From Gracilibacillus sp. YIM 98692 (lineage in GTDB: Bacteria; Bacillota; Bacilli; Bacillales; Amphibacillaceae), in NCBI RefSeq assembly GCF_010993965.1, contig NZ_WIXM01000021.1, positions 1 through 62,815 on the forward strand: a DNA stretch of 62,815 nucleotides. The letters are read 5' to 3'. Positions 25,600 through 35,004 of the stretch are shown one piece after another. Numbering within the stretch: position 1 is the first letter of the stretch; each line of letters begins with the position of its first letter. Below the pieces are notes generated by a model that was given only the letters and a program-made list of their open reading frames with translations, did no database searches and was not told the origin of the DNA. The translations under genes were made by a program, and so were the position numbers.

Positions 25600-25783
25600 C
25601 GCAGGCAGAATACGGAGACTCCTGTGGGATAGCGAGAGCTGAAGATCCACTTGGTAAAGGGCTTTTCTTTACCAAGTTAGCTGAAGCCGAGCCCGACGGC
25701 ATAGAAAACACTACGAAAGCGATCTTTGCTTGAGTAGATGTTGCACTTGTGCCCTTGGGTGAAAGCGTAGTATTCTGCCGGAG
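25600..25783 (+). repeat. Bacillaceae palindromic repeat (copy 3, modified)
   Basis: GGAGACTCCTGTGGGATAGC marks the left side. GGCAGAATAC and GTATTCTGCC form the outermost inverted pair. The middle contains an internal CTTGGTAAAG/CTTTACCAAG hairpin not seen in the other copies. Confidence 0.65.
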
Positions 25784-25845
25784 CGATTTCTTAGCACTTA
25801 TTTTTGGGAATCATTTCGTTAAGCATATTTAATAAAAAAACACAA

Positions 25846-25916
25846 AAAAATGATCCCACTATCTGCCTAGGTATGTTATAATGCGGTTTATAGTCTGCAT
25901 AATGGGATCATTTTGT
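25846..25916 (+). promoter_or_regulatory. Inverted repeat bracketing a TATAAT before the EPS operon
   Basis: AAAATGATCCCA (25847-25858) and TGGGATCATTTT (25903-25914) are exact complements. Between them lies GGTATGTTATAATGCGG with a consensus -10. The right arm runs into TTTTG. It may be a terminator/attenuator or an operator around the EPS promoter; the sequence does not decide. Confidence 0.45.
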
Positions 25917-26000
25917 TCTCATATGTAGAACCATGCCTAAAAAACCGTCGAAAATTAAAATAGATCGTTCGAGTACATCTTGCGGAGGGGACGAAAATAC

Positions 26001-26753
26001 ATGGAAGAGACGATATCGTTAAAAGAGATATTTGATATTATTAAAAAACGTATACTGTTAATCATATTATTAATAGTTGGAGCAGCGGGCATCAGTGCGG
26101 TTGTCAGCTTTTTTGTCCTAACTCCAAGCTATCAATCTAGCACCCAATTTATAGTCAATCAAGATACCAATGAAGGCAATCAATTCGATTACAACCAAAT
26201 CAGAACAAACGTAGAAATCATCAATACCTATAATGACATCATCAAAAGTAACCGAATTTTGGAACAAGTCGTGGATGAGCTGAACTTAAACCTAACAGCA
26301 GGAGCATTAGGAGAAAAGATGACAGTTTCCAGCTCGGATGGCTCACAAGTCGTAACCTTAACGGTAGAAGATTATAATCCAGCTTTAGCGGTAGACATTG
26401 CCAACACGACAGTGGAAACATTCCGAGAAGATTTACCAGTACTGATGAATGTCAACAATGTCAGTATCCTTACACCAGCGGAATTAGCAGCAAATCCAAC
26501 ACCAGTAAGTCCAAAGCCAGTACTAAACATCGCGATTGCGATTGTATTAGGGGCAATGGTCGGAGTTGGTCTAGCTTTCTTATTAGAATATCTAGACAAT
26601 ACGTATAAAAATGAGCAAGACATTGAAGAACGCTTGCAGCTGCCAGTCCTTGGGGTGGTATCCCATATTACCGATGAAGATGTGGCGAAAACGAACGCGC
26701 GCACTGTAAGGGAAAGGAGAGCGGTTCATGGTACGCAAAAGAAAACAAGTTAA
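26001..26753 (+). CDS. Wzz/YveK-type polysaccharide co-polymerase (BY-kinase activator)
   Basis: The start at ATG 26001 is chosen for its GGAGGGG site; an upstream in-frame ATG is less well placed. The 250-aa membrane protein has two helices (about 18-40 and 170-192) flanking an extracellular Wzz domain (SSTQFIVNQDTN...VVTLTVEDYNPALA). A Pro-rich NPTPVSPKPVLN segment precedes the second helix, as in the family. It sets chain length and activates the cytoplasmic tyrosine kinase encoded next, whose gene it overlaps by 26 bases. Confidence 0.92.
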   Translation: MEETISLKEIFDIIKKRILLIILLIVGAAGISAVVSFFVLTPSYQSSTQFIVNQDTNEGNQFDYNQIRTNVEIINTYNDIIKSNRILEQVVDELNLNLTAGALGEKMTVSSSDGSQVVTLTVEDYNPALAVDIANTTVETFREDLPVLMNVNNVSILTPAELAANPTPVSPKPVLNIAIAIVLGAMVGVGLAFLLEYLDNTYKNEQDIEERLQLPVLGVVSHITDEDVAKTNARTVRERRAVHGTQKKTS

Positions 26754-27420
26754 GCAAACCGTCCGACATTTAATTACAAAGCTTAGCCCAAAATCACCTG
26801 TTACGGAGCAATATAAAACGATTCGAACCAATATCCAATTTTCCAATGTTGATGGAGATTTACGCTCTATGCTTGTCACCTCATCAGGACCGGCAGAAGG
26901 GAAGTCATTTATTACCGCCAATTTAGCGATTGTGTTTGCGCAGCAAGGCAAAAAAGTGTTATTGATCGATGCTGATATGCGTAAACCTACATTACACTAT
27001 ACGTTTCGTATCGATAATTTAAGAGGGTTAAGCAGTGTATTAGTGAATGAAGCAAGTTTAGAGCAGTCTGTAACGGAAAGTGACGTCGAAAACTTGGATT
27101 TACTTCCTTGTGGACCAATACCGCCAAATCCTTCAGAACTGCTGGGTGCGAAATCGATGAATAAGCTATTAGAAGATGCTTATAACAACTATGATTTAGT
27201 CATCTTTGATACACCGCCAGTACTAGCGGTAACAGATGCCCAAATCTTAGCGAACGCTTGTGATGGCACGATCTTAGTAGTACGCAGCAAACAAACCGAG
27301 TACGAAGCAGCAGAAAAAACAAAAGAACTACTAGAACCAGCCAAAGCAAAACTACTAGGCGTCGTCCTAAACGACCGCGAACAGAAAAAAGGACAATACT
27401 ATTACTATAGCAATAATTAA
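26728..27420 (+). CDS. CpsD/YwqD-type bacterial tyrosine kinase
   Basis: This 230-aa cytoplasmic BY-kinase has Walker A S52-S-G-P-A-E-G-K59-S, Walker A' VLLIDADMR (D81, D83) and Walker B-like LVIFDTPP. A tyrosine cluster at the extreme C-terminus (YYYYSNN) is the autophosphorylation site typical of the family. It works with the Wzz-like protein to control EPS chain length and phosphorylates enzymes such as UDP-glucose dehydrogenase in B. subtilis. A terminator follows immediately. Confidence 0.95.
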   Translation: MVRKRKQVKQTVRHLITKLSPKSPVTEQYKTIRTNIQFSNVDGDLRSMLVTSSGPAEGKSFITANLAIVFAQQGKKVLLIDADMRKPTLHYTFRIDNLRGLSSVLVNEASLEQSVTESDVENLDLLPCGPIPPNPSELLGAKSMNKLLEDAYNNYDLVIFDTPPVLAVTDAQILANACDGTILVVRSKQTEYEAAEKTKELLEPAKAKLLGVVLNDREQKKGQYYYYSNN

Positions 27421-27425
27421 CCAAC

Positions 27426-27460
27426 AAAAAGCTACCATATCTATATGGTAGCTTTTTGTG
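27426..27460 (+). terminator. Rho-independent terminator
   Basis: AAAAAGCTACCATAT and ATATGGTAGCTTTTT form a perfect stem. Confidence 0.9.
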
Positions 27461-27507
27461 TTTAAAGAGATAGAGTAAAAGGTAGGTTAATACTGACACA
27501 GCTGATG

Positions 27508-27622
27508 GAATATGCGAGACTCCTGCGGGAAAGCGGGCCTAAGAGACCCCGCAACGAGGGACGAGTGAGGAGGCTCGTGGTTCGCCCGCGGAAAGCGAGT
27601 ATATTCCATCGGCGTCGCAAGA
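27508..27622 (+). repeat. Bacillaceae GC-rich palindromic repeat (copy 4)
   Basis: GCGAGACTCCTGCGGGAAAG, GAGACCCCGCA, GAGGAGGCTCG and CCCGCGGAAAGCGA are framed by GATGGAATAT/ATATTCCATC. Confidence 0.8.
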
Positions 27623-27908
27623 GATTCAAATACGTATCAAATACAAAATTACTTATTTTGATCCTGTGTAACGTAGTTGTAACGCATAAGTGTTTATAAT
27701 AACACATATGATAAAGGTACCAAGAACAAAAGAGCGATCCAAAGACCTTTGTCCTAAATAGATACACATAAACGCAGAAAAAATTCATAAAAGATAAACC
27801 TAATTCGACAAAACTTCTAATCAAAAGACAGGGAAAATGTGTTAATCTAAGACAAGACGGTACAATAGGCATGGTTGTAAGGGAAAAAAGAAAATGGAGT
27901 TGGGACTT

Positions 27909-28658
27909 ATGATAGATGTTAGATGCCATATACTACCTGATCAAGATCGAGGGGTCAGACATTTGGAGGATAGTGTGCAATTGGTGCGTCAAATGACAAA
28001 GCAAGGTGTCAAGCAAGTGGTGGTTGCCCCGTCACACACGACGAACACTGCAGATGATATCATCACAAAAACGCAGCAACTAGAAGAAAGACTAAAACAA
28101 GAAGCAATCGATTTAGATATCATCGTCGGACAAACCATTAGGATAGAAGGGGACTGGATGCAAGTCATCGAGGAAAAATCTTTTCTTTTCCTTAATAAAA
28201 CCACAAGCTATGCCTATATCGGCTTAGTAGAGCATTCTATCCCACCCAATATGAAAAAACTTATCTATGACCTTCAGCTAAAAGGAATCAAACCAATTAT
28301 CACACACCCAGAACGCCATCAACCAATTGTAGAAGATCCTAACCTCTTATATGAATGGGTCAAAAATGGGGCGTTAGTAGAAATAGATGGACGCAGTCTA
28401 ATTGGAAAGCATGGCAAGAAAATTCAAAAATGTACCACTCAATTAATTGAGCACCATTTAGTACATTTTATAGGTTCAGAAGCAAGTAATCCAAAAGAGT
28501 ATAAATTTCAACAAATGATGGAAAAGCTCCGCAAGCAGTTTGATCGAAATATGGAACAAGCGATGCAAAGCAATTCGCAAGCCATGCTGTTAGATCAACC
28601 AGTTGTTGGGGAGGAACCCATCCGCATCCGCAAAAGGAAAATATTAGGGTTGTTATAG
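27909..28658 (+). CDS. Degenerate CpsB/YwqE-type PHP phosphatase paralogue
   Basis: The start is ATG 27909, nine bases after GGAG. The 249-aa product aligns along its length with the intact paralogue encoded next, including the shared GEEP..I.KRKILG end, but it has lost most metal ligands. It has MIDVRCHIL instead of MIDIHCHIL (R5 for H5), DRG for DDG, APSH for TPHH, GQTIR for GQETR, and GSEASN for ASDAHN. H7 and HPERH remain. It is unlikely to hydrolyse phosphotyrosine, yet the frame is intact, which suggests a retained regulatory or scaffold role. I am confident of the homology, less of the role. Confidence 0.85.
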   Translation: MIDVRCHILPDQDRGVRHLEDSVQLVRQMTKQGVKQVVVAPSHTTNTADDIITKTQQLEERLKQEAIDLDIIVGQTIRIEGDWMQVIEEKSFLFLNKTTSYAYIGLVEHSIPPNMKKLIYDLQLKGIKPIITHPERHQPIVEDPNLLYEWVKNGALVEIDGRSLIGKHGKKIQKCTTQLIEHHLVHFIGSEASNPKEYKFQQMMEKLRKQFDRNMEQAMQSNSQAMLLDQPVVGEEPIRIRKRKILGLL

Positions 28659-28818
28659 GTCCAACGTTATATTAATTGGGTAAAATTACATTATAAATGT
28701 GTAAAATGTGTGAAAAATTGGGAGTGTATAGCCATTTATTTTTCGACAAAACCTGTTATACTAGAAAAAACAAGCATGTTAAAAATGATAGTTAATTAGT
28801 TTGATAGGTGGGATGAGA

Positions 28819-29589
28819 TTGATAGACATCCATTGTCATATATTACCGAATGTCGATGATGGGGCCAAACATATGGAAGGCAGTGTGCAAATGGCGAAAT
28901 TTGCTGTTTCACAAGGGATTACCACGATTGTTGCAACCCCTCATCATTTAAATGGCAGATATGAAAATTATAAAATAGATATAATCGAAAATGTGAAAGC
29001 ACTAAACCAACGTTTGCATGAGGAAAACCTCCCGATTACTATACTCCCTGGTCAAGAGACACGAATAAATGGCGAAATGACGACAGATTTAGAAAACGGG
29101 CACCTACTCCCGTTAAATGAAACGAGTGGTTATTTATTTGTGGAGCTGCCATCCAATCATGTTCCCAGATACACCAAACGATTATTGCATGACTTAAAAT
29201 TAGCTGGAGTAAAACCAATCATTGTCCATCCAGAACGCAATAAGGAAATCATCGAAAATCCTGATTTATTATATGACATCGTGCTAGAGGGGACGTTAAC
29301 CCAAGTAACCGCAGCAAGCGTTACAGGTCAGTTTGGTAAAAAAGTGAAAAAATTCACGCACCAATTGATCAACGCTAACTTAACCCATTTTGTCGCATCT
29401 GATGCACATAATGTAACTAATCGAGGATTTATGATGCAAGAAGCACATCGAACCATTCGCCAGGAAATGGGAGAAGCGATGTCGGAGTGGATGATCGATA
29501 ATGCACAACTCTTATTAGATGGAGAAAAGATTGTAGGAGAAGAACCGATGCCAATCAAAAAAAGAAAAATCTTAGGCATCTTTTCATAA
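28819..29589 (+). CDS. CpsB/YwqE-type PHP-domain tyrosine phosphatase
   Basis: TTG 28819 gives the family's normal MIDIHCHILPNVDDG start and lies six bases after AGGTGGG; in-frame starts further upstream are worse. The 256-aa enzyme removes phosphate from the BY-kinase and its targets. The metal ligands are complete: H5, H7, the DDG aspartate, TPHH, GQE, HPER and ASDAH. It shares the operon context of EPS synthesis with the dead paralogue just upstream, from which it is separated by about 160 bases. Confidence 0.93.
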   Translation: MIDIHCHILPNVDDGAKHMEGSVQMAKFAVSQGITTIVATPHHLNGRYENYKIDIIENVKALNQRLHEENLPITILPGQETRINGEMTTDLENGHLLPLNETSGYLFVELPSNHVPRYTKRLLHDLKLAGVKPIIVHPERNKEIIENPDLLYDIVLEGTLTQVTAASVTGQFGKKVKKFTHQLINANLTHFVASDAHNVTNRGFMMQEAHRTIRQEMGEAMSEWMIDNAQLLLDGEKIVGEEPMPIKKRKILGIFS

Positions 29590-29673
29590 AACAGGAATGA
29601 ATAGTAGGACGAAGCCATAAACCTATAATCGTGAGTCTTTATAACCAGAACCAATAAATGGAGGCGACGAAAT

Positions 29674-30552
29674 ATGAAAAAAGTAAGAAAAGCGATTATC
29701 CCTGCAGCAGGCCTCGGTACGAGATTCCTACCGGCAACCAAAGCCATGCCGAAGGAAATGCTGCCAATCGTTGATAAGCCAACGATTCAGTACATTGTCG
29801 AGGAAGCAATCGCATCCGGTATTGAAGATATTATCATCGTAACAGGTAAAGGGAAACGCGCGATCGAAGATCACTTCGATAATAACTTTGAGTTAGAAGA
29901 TAACCTTTTGAAAAAAGGGAAATATGAATTACTGGAAAAAGCGAAACAGCCTGCAAAAGTGGATATTCATTACATACGTCAGAAAGAACCTCAAGGTTTA
30001 GGTCATGCCGTATGGTGTGCACGTAAGTTTATTGGCGATGAACCATTTGCCGTATTATTAGGGGATGACATTGTACAATCAGACAATCCATGCTTAAAGC
30101 AGTTAATCGATCAGTATGAAAATACAGGTGGTTCAATTATCGGGGTGCAGCAAGTGAATGAAGAAGAAACTCATCGTTATGGGATTGTCGATCCAGCAGG
30201 ACAAGACGGTAATCGTTATGCCGTTCGTAACTTTGTAGAAAAGCCGGAAAAAGGAACAGCGCCTTCTAACTTAGCGATTATGGGACGTTATGTATTATCA
30301 CCAAAAATCTTTAAATACTTAGATAAAAAAGAAATTGGTGCAGGTGGAGAAATCCAACTGACTGATGCGATTCAACAGTTAAATGAAACACAAAGTGTTT
30401 TCGCCTATGACTTTGCAGGGAAACGTTATGATGTAGGGGAAAAACTTGGTTTTGTGAAGACGACGATTGAATTTGCACTAAAAAACGAAGAGATTGGTGA
30501 CGACGTACGTGAAATGTTGAAGGATTTATTAACGGAGCAGGTAAGACAATAA
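29674..30552 (+). CDS. galU: UTP-glucose-1-phosphate uridylyltransferase
   Basis: This 292-aa enzyme makes UDP-glucose from UTP and glucose-1-phosphate. The nucleotide-binding signature [20 protein letters not shown] is near residue 12-31. VEKPEKG and [12 protein letters not shown] are the later GalU motifs. Length is standard, and AATGGAGGCG precedes the ATG. It feeds galE and the UDP-glucose dehydrogenase elsewhere in this locus. B. subtilis calls the orthologue gtaB. Confidence 0.97.
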   Translation: MKKVRKAIIPAAGLGTRFLPATKAMPKEMLPIVDKPTIQYIVEEAIASGIEDIIIVTGKGKRAIEDHFDNNFELEDNLLKKGKYELLEKAKQPAKVDIHYIRQKEPQGLGHAVWCARKFIGDEPFAVLLGDDIVQSDNPCLKQLIDQYENTGGSIIGVQQVNEEETHRYGIVDPAGQDGNRYAVRNFVEKPEKGTAPSNLAIMGRYVLSPKIFKYLDKKEIGAGGEIQLTDAIQQLNETQSVFAYDFAGKRYDVGEKLGFVKTTIEFALKNEEIGDDVREMLKDLLTEQVRQ

Positions 30553-30586
30553 AGAACAAACTAGGAAAACGAAAGGGTTGGATCCC

Positions 30587-32410
30587 ATGAATTATCGAGC
30601 ACGAATACTGTTATTGGTTCTATTAGATTCAGTGATCGTCAGCACTGCGATATTCGTTGCCTCATGGATTGTGTATCCGACATCGATAAGTGATATGCAA
30701 ACCATTATTTACAGCTCCTTGGCATTGCTCGTTTTTCATCATATCTTTGCGGCGGTGTATAAGCTGTATAATAAGGTATGGGCGTATGCCAGTGTAGGGG
30801 AATTAGTAGCCATTGTCCAAGCAATCACGCTTTCTATTGCAGCAACAGGTGTGGTACAGCTAATCATAAATGGCTTTGTGATACATCGAAGAGCCTTATT
30901 GGTAACATGGTTGCTACACATTATCTTGATCGGTGGTTCACGATTCGTATGGCGCATTTTCCGAGATCGTTATATTAATGAAAAAACGAATAAAAAAAGA
31001 ACACTTATTGTTGGGGCTGGGGCAGCAGGAGCATTAATTGCTCGCCAGCTGAAAAATGAGCAACAAAATACAGACCTTAGCCCAATTGCGTTTGCTGATG
31101 ATGATCTAAACAAGCACAAAATGCAACTATATAATATTCCGGTCGAAGGAAATACCAAAGATATTCCACAGTTAGTGAAGGACTTAAATATTGAACATAT
31201 CGTTATTGCCATACCGTCCTTATCGAATGGTGCATTAACCGAGATCGTATCTGTTTGTAATCAAACAAGTGCAAAAGTACAGATGGTGCCTAAAATTGAG
31301 GATATTGTGTCAGGTAAGGTTTCCGTTAGTGCATTAAAAAATGTGGATGTGGAAGATGTATTAGGCCGTGATCCAGTTGAGTTAGATATTAATTCAATTT
31401 CCGAATACGTTACAGATAATACAGTAATGGTAACCGGAGCAGGTGGGTCGATTGGTTCCGAGATTTGCAGGCAGTTAATGCGATTCACTCCAAAGCGCAT
31501 ATTACTAGTTGGGCATGGAGAATTTAGTATTTATTCGATTGATATGGAATTGCGAAATAAATACAAAGATCAAGAAATAGAAATTATTCCAATTATAGCG
31601 GATGTACAAGATCGTGAACGTATTTTTGAAGTAGTACAAGAACACCAACCAAGAATGATTTACCACGCAGCAGCACATAAGCATGTGCCACTAATGGAAG
31701 TTAACCCACATGAAGCAGTGAAAAATAATGTGCTTGGCACGAAAAATGTAGCAGAAGCGGCAGATGCATTTGGCACTCATACCTTTGTTTTAGTCTCTAC
31801 TGATAAAGCCGTCAACCCTACAAATGTGATGGGTGCAACCAAACGTGTGGCAGAAATGGTGGTGCAAGACTTAGCTAAAACAAGTAAAACCAAATTTGTT
31901 GCCGTACGATTTGGAAATGTACTCGGAAGTCGTGGCAGTGTGATTCCATTATTTAAGAAACAAATTGAAAAAGGCGGCCCAGTTACTGTGACACACCCAG
32001 AAATGACAAGGTATTTTATGACCATACCAGAAGCATCTAGGCTAGTTGTGCAAGCAGGAACGCTTGCTAAAGGCGGCGAGATCTTTGTCCTTGATATGGG
32101 TGAGCCTGTGAAAATAGTGGACTTAGCGAAAAATCTCATAAAACTATCAGGCTATATAGAGGAAGAGATTCCGATTAAATTTTCTGGCATAAGACCTGGC
32201 GAAAAGATGTTTGAAGAATTGCTTGGCGATGATGAAGTTCATCCAGATGCGATTTATGACAAGATTTATGTTGGTAGAACAGTAGAGGTAGATGAGAAAG
32301 GTTTACTGGGTTTAATCAATAGTTTTCATGAGAGTACGAAGGAAGAGTTAAAAGAGCATTTGATGGCGATTGTTTATGCAGAGAAAGAGATGAAGATGGT
32401 GGAAGGGTAA
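30587..32410 (+). CDS. EpsC/CapD-type UDP-sugar 4,6-dehydratase
   Basis: The start at ATG 30587 follows GAAAGGG. The 607-aa membrane enzyme has four N-terminal helices (to about residue 120), a first Rossmann domain (VGAGAAGALIARQL near 145) and a second catalytic Rossmann domain (TGAGGSIGSE, G284 onward; STDKAVNPTNVMGATKR). The active-site M-x-x-x-K in place of Y-x-x-x-K is characteristic of PglF/FlaA1/EpsC enzymes. They convert UDP-GlcNAc to a 4-keto-6-deoxy sugar, the first step to bacillosamine-type sugars. The matching aminotransferase and acetyltransferase are not in this window. Confidence 0.92.
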   Translation: MNYRARILLLVLLDSVIVSTAIFVASWIVYPTSISDMQTIIYSSLALLVFHHIFAAVYKLYNKVWAYASVGELVAIVQAITLSIAATGVVQLIINGFVIHRRALLVTWLLHIILIGGSRFVWRIFRDRYINEKTNKKRTLIVGAGAAGALIARQLKNEQQNTDLSPIAFADDDLNKHKMQLYNIPVEGNTKDIPQLVKDLNIEHIVIAIPSLSNGALTEIVSVCNQTSAKVQMVPKIEDIVSGKVSVSALKNVDVEDVLGRDPVELDINSISEYVTDNTVMVTGAGGSIGSEICRQLMRFTPKRILLVGHGEFSIYSIDMELRNKYKDQEIEIIPIIADVQDRERIFEVVQEHQPRMIYHAAAHKHVPLMEVNPHEAVKNNVLGTKNVAEAADAFGTHTFVLVSTDKAVNPTNVMGATKRVAEMVVQDLAKTSKTKFVAVRFGNVLGSRGSVIPLFKKQIEKGGPVTVTHPEMTRYFMTIPEASRLVVQAGTLAKGGEIFVLDMGEPVKIVDLAKNLIKLSGYIEEEIPIKFSGIRPGEKMFEELLGDDEVHPDAIYDKIYVGRTVEVDEKGLLGLINSFHESTKEELKEHLMAIVYAEKEMKMVEG

Positions 32411-32752
32411 AAAGAGAAACATCAATTTTAAAAGTACTATTATTTTATTTATGTAAAAATGTGACAATCCATATTGTAAGTGGTTAGTAGATATGAAACA
32501 ATAGTACTAGATTTTGGGTGTTTGATCGAATTTTGATAGGTATTGTCTCCTTTACCTTTATCAATGGAGGCACTCAGTCATGCAATGGGTGTGGGGCACC
32601 TTAGATACTGGTTTTCGGTTGTGTGGCGTGAGGTGGGGGTGCCATGCGCTGTTAATAAGAGGAAATGAAATTAAAATAGAAGAAGCTACTTTCTGGATTT
32701 GGTTGGTAGCTCTTTTATTTACATTAAATGTTGATGGAGAAGTATAAAAAAT
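32411..32752. other. Gene-poor stretch with coding scraps
   Basis: No intact gene. A short hydrophobic scrap (EEATFWIWLVALLFTLNVDG, about 32660-32745) lies just before the pilin-like remnant and may belong to the same decayed region. Confidence 0.4.
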
Positions 32753-33012
32753 GAAGTTTTGGAACAGTAATTGAATCATCAAAACATGAGGTTTGTGAAG
32801 CTAATCGAAAGCAATTAAAAAGATTGTATCAAGAATATGTTGCTTTAGAATCTGTACAAGTTTCAAAGGAGAATTTTATTCAATTTTCTCACGTATACAA
32901 CAAAGACCCTTTATGTCCTAGTAAAGGATTCACCTATGAAGATGATGAAGTGATCTGTAGTGAGCATAGTGAAAAGGATAATGATAATTCAGGTAGTGTG
33001 CCGTTTTTGTGA
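32753..33012 (+). pseudogene. C-terminal remnant of a type IV prepilin-like protein
   Basis: One frame reads KHEVCEANRKQLKR and, after a two-base slip near 32815-32824, a second frame continues LYQEYVALESVQVSKENFIQ and ends with CPSKGFTYEDDEVICSEH. The spacing VC..NR..L...Y..Y..LE followed by CP..G...Y.D..V.CS.H is the cysteine-bearing C-terminal pattern of Gram-positive prepilin-like proteins. The N-terminal pilin helix is missing. A hairpin (AGAGAAC/GTTCTCT, 33020-33060) follows. Confidence 0.45.
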
Positions 33013-33495
33013 ATACAGAAGAGAACGGTATATGTATAGGAATGTAACAACAGGTTCTCTTTTCAGAATGATAGGTCATAATTATTTCACTTAGAAAGTT
33101 CACAAAAAATTTATCATTTTAACTTTAATTAGTGTGTGTAAGCTTTTTTGATTAACTGGAAATGAGGAACTGAGTATCGTAGTTAGATTGAACGCTAGAA
33201 ACTTGTGGGAAAAGGGTTTGATGCGGTTTTAGTGAGATTAATCGATTGAATGGTATATATAACAGTAAGAAACTCGGTTGAGGGTGTTAAAAAGTTGAAT
33301 ATCTATTTCGTATTTTTTGGTAGATTGAATAGATAATACGAGTTGACTATCTAAATTGGATTATATTTTAGTGGTTTAGAAGTTGGTTGGAGTAATAGAT
33401 TTAATTATTCCAATTAAATCCTAATTTACTAAAATTCATATAAAATAAATGCCACTCTGTGGAAATAAATAAGAAAAGAGGAGTCTGAACTTATT
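33013..33495. other. Gene-free stretch before the EPS core
   Basis: Apart from the AGAGAAC/GTTCTCT hairpin at its start, nothing recognisable is seen. The junction between the GC-richer regulatory genes and the AT-rich glycosyltransferase genes lies here. Confidence 0.5.
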
Positions 33496-34155
33496 ATGAT
33501 TTATAAAAAGATTAAGAGGCTATTGGATATTGTTTTATCTTTAATTGGCTTAGCAATAGTTTCACCTATTTTGTTAATAGTAGCTATTGCTATCAAATTG
33601 GAGTCTAAGGGTCCAATAATTTTTCAGCAAGAACGCTTCGGATTATATGGAAAAGTGTTCAAGATATATAAATTTCGTTCAATGTGCGTCGGGGCAGAAA
33701 AAAGTGGTGTGTATGAAACTAAAGGTGATGTTAGAGTTACAAAGGTTGGAAAATTTATTAGGAAGACCAGCATTGATGAGTTTCCTCAGTTTATAAATAT
33801 CATAAAAGGCGATATGTCAATAATAGGGCCAAGACCAACCCTAACTTACCACCCTTGGCCACTTGACGAATATACTGAAGAGCAAAAAAAGAGATTCAAT
33901 GTAAGACCGGGTGTAACAGGATGGGCACAGGTAAACGGGCGGAAGGAAGTTCAATGGGATAAAAGGATTGAGTATGATGTTGCGTATGTTGAGAACCTTT
34001 CATTCGTGTTCGATTTAAAGATATTCTTCAAAACAATATTAAAAGTTCTGGCAATGAAGGATAACGTCAATGTGAGTGAAACTGGTAAGAAGGTTGCAGG
34101 TAAAGATCATGAGTCTGAATTAGCAGAAACCATTGAAGAAAGAAGGAATTCTTAA
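33496..34155 (+). CDS. Initiating sugar-phosphate transferase (WcaJ/EpsL-type, short form)
   Basis: This 219-aa monotopic membrane enzyme moves a sugar-1-phosphate from a UDP-sugar to undecaprenyl phosphate, starting each repeat unit. One hydrophobic segment (about 11-33) precedes the catalytic part with FKIYKFRSM, D-E-F/P-Q (SIDEFPQFINIIKGDMSIIG), GPRP and RPGVTGWAQVNGR. Length matches the short phosphoglycosyl transferases. AGAGGAG precedes the ATG. It is the first gene of the AT-rich core and touches the next gene. Confidence 0.93.
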   Translation: MIYKKIKRLLDIVLSLIGLAIVSPILLIVAIAIKLESKGPIIFQQERFGLYGKVFKIYKFRSMCVGAEKSGVYETKGDVRVTKVGKFIRKTSIDEFPQFINIIKGDMSIIGPRPTLTYHPWPLDEYTEEQKKRFNVRPGVTGWAQVNGRKEVQWDKRIEYDVAYVENLSFVFDLKIFFKTILKVLAMKDNVNVSETGKKVAGKDHESELAETIEERRNS

Positions 34156-34980
34156 ATGGCTTTAAAGTTGATGTTCATTACAAATCAAGAAAAAATCGCT
34201 AGGTTAGCGGAAAATAGTGGAGTGGATTGGATCTTTATTGATCTTGAGATTAATGGGAAAGATGCACGACAAGGCCATTTGGATACAGTCATATCTAGAC
34301 ACAGTATACATGATGTGAAAAAAATCAAGCAGGTACTAACCAATTCTGAATTACTTGTACGAGTAAATCCAATATATCAAGGATCGAAAAATGAGATCGA
34401 TAGAGTAATTAAAGATGGAGCCGATATTGTAATGCTCCCATTTTTTAAAACTAAGGAAGAAGTTGAGCTATTTGTTAATTATGTAAATGGTAGGGCCAAG
34501 GTCTGTCTGTTATGCGAGACTTCTGAGGCGGTAGAAAATATAGATTCTATTTTAACAATTAAAGGTATTGATTATATTCATATCGGATTAAATGATCTAC
34601 ATCTTAGTTATAATATGAAGTTCATGTTTGAACTACTAGCAAATGGAACAGTTGAAATGCTCTGTAAAAAAATAGCCGGAAAAGGAATTCAGTTTGGTTT
34701 TGGAGGAATAGCACAACTAGGACAAGGGGCTCTTCCAGCCGAGAAGATTATTGCGGAACATTATCGTTTAGGTTCTAATATGGTAATCTTATCTAGAAGC
34801 TTTTGTAATACTAATAAGAGTAATGATTTGAACCAAATAAAAGAGTTTTTCAAACTTGGTCTAAATGAAATAAGAGAATATGAAAATAGTTTGTTAAACA
34901 AAGAAAAATGTTTCTTTGAAAGAAATATAGAAGTTGTTAAGGAAAAAGTGATGGAAATTGTATACACTATAACGAAATAG
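34156..34980 (+). CDS. HpcH/HpaI-type aldolase
   Basis: The ATG directly follows the previous stop. This 274-aa TIM-barrel protein shows WIFIDLEINGKDARQGHLDT, LLVRVNP, DGADIVMLPFF, CLLCETSEAVENID and YIHIGLNDLHLS. These are the metal- and substrate-binding landmarks of the HpcH/HpaI aldolase/citrate-lyase superfamily, which joins or splits pyruvate or 2-keto acids with aldehydes. With the 2-hydroxyacid dehydrogenase next to it, it may make an unusual acidic building block or substituent for the EPS. That pathway is inference. Confidence 0.82.
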   Translation: MALKLMFITNQEKIARLAENSGVDWIFIDLEINGKDARQGHLDTVISRHSIHDVKKIKQVLTNSELLVRVNPIYQGSKNEIDRVIKDGADIVMLPFFKTKEEVELFVNYVNGRAKVCLLCETSEAVENIDSILTIKGIDYIHIGLNDLHLSYNMKFMFELLANGTVEMLCKKIAGKGIQFGFGGIAQLGQGALPAEKIIAEHYRLGSNMVILSRSFCNTNKSNDLNQIKEFFKLGLNEIREYENSLLNKEKCFFERNIEVVKEKVMEIVYTITK

Positions 34981-35004
34981 TTGATAAAAAAAGGAATGTT
35001 AAAT

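Noticed and set aside
25526-25733. Overlapping plus- and minus-strand frames in the 25.6-kb repeat
   Set aside because: Both lie in a palindromic repeat and lack ribosome sites; not genes.
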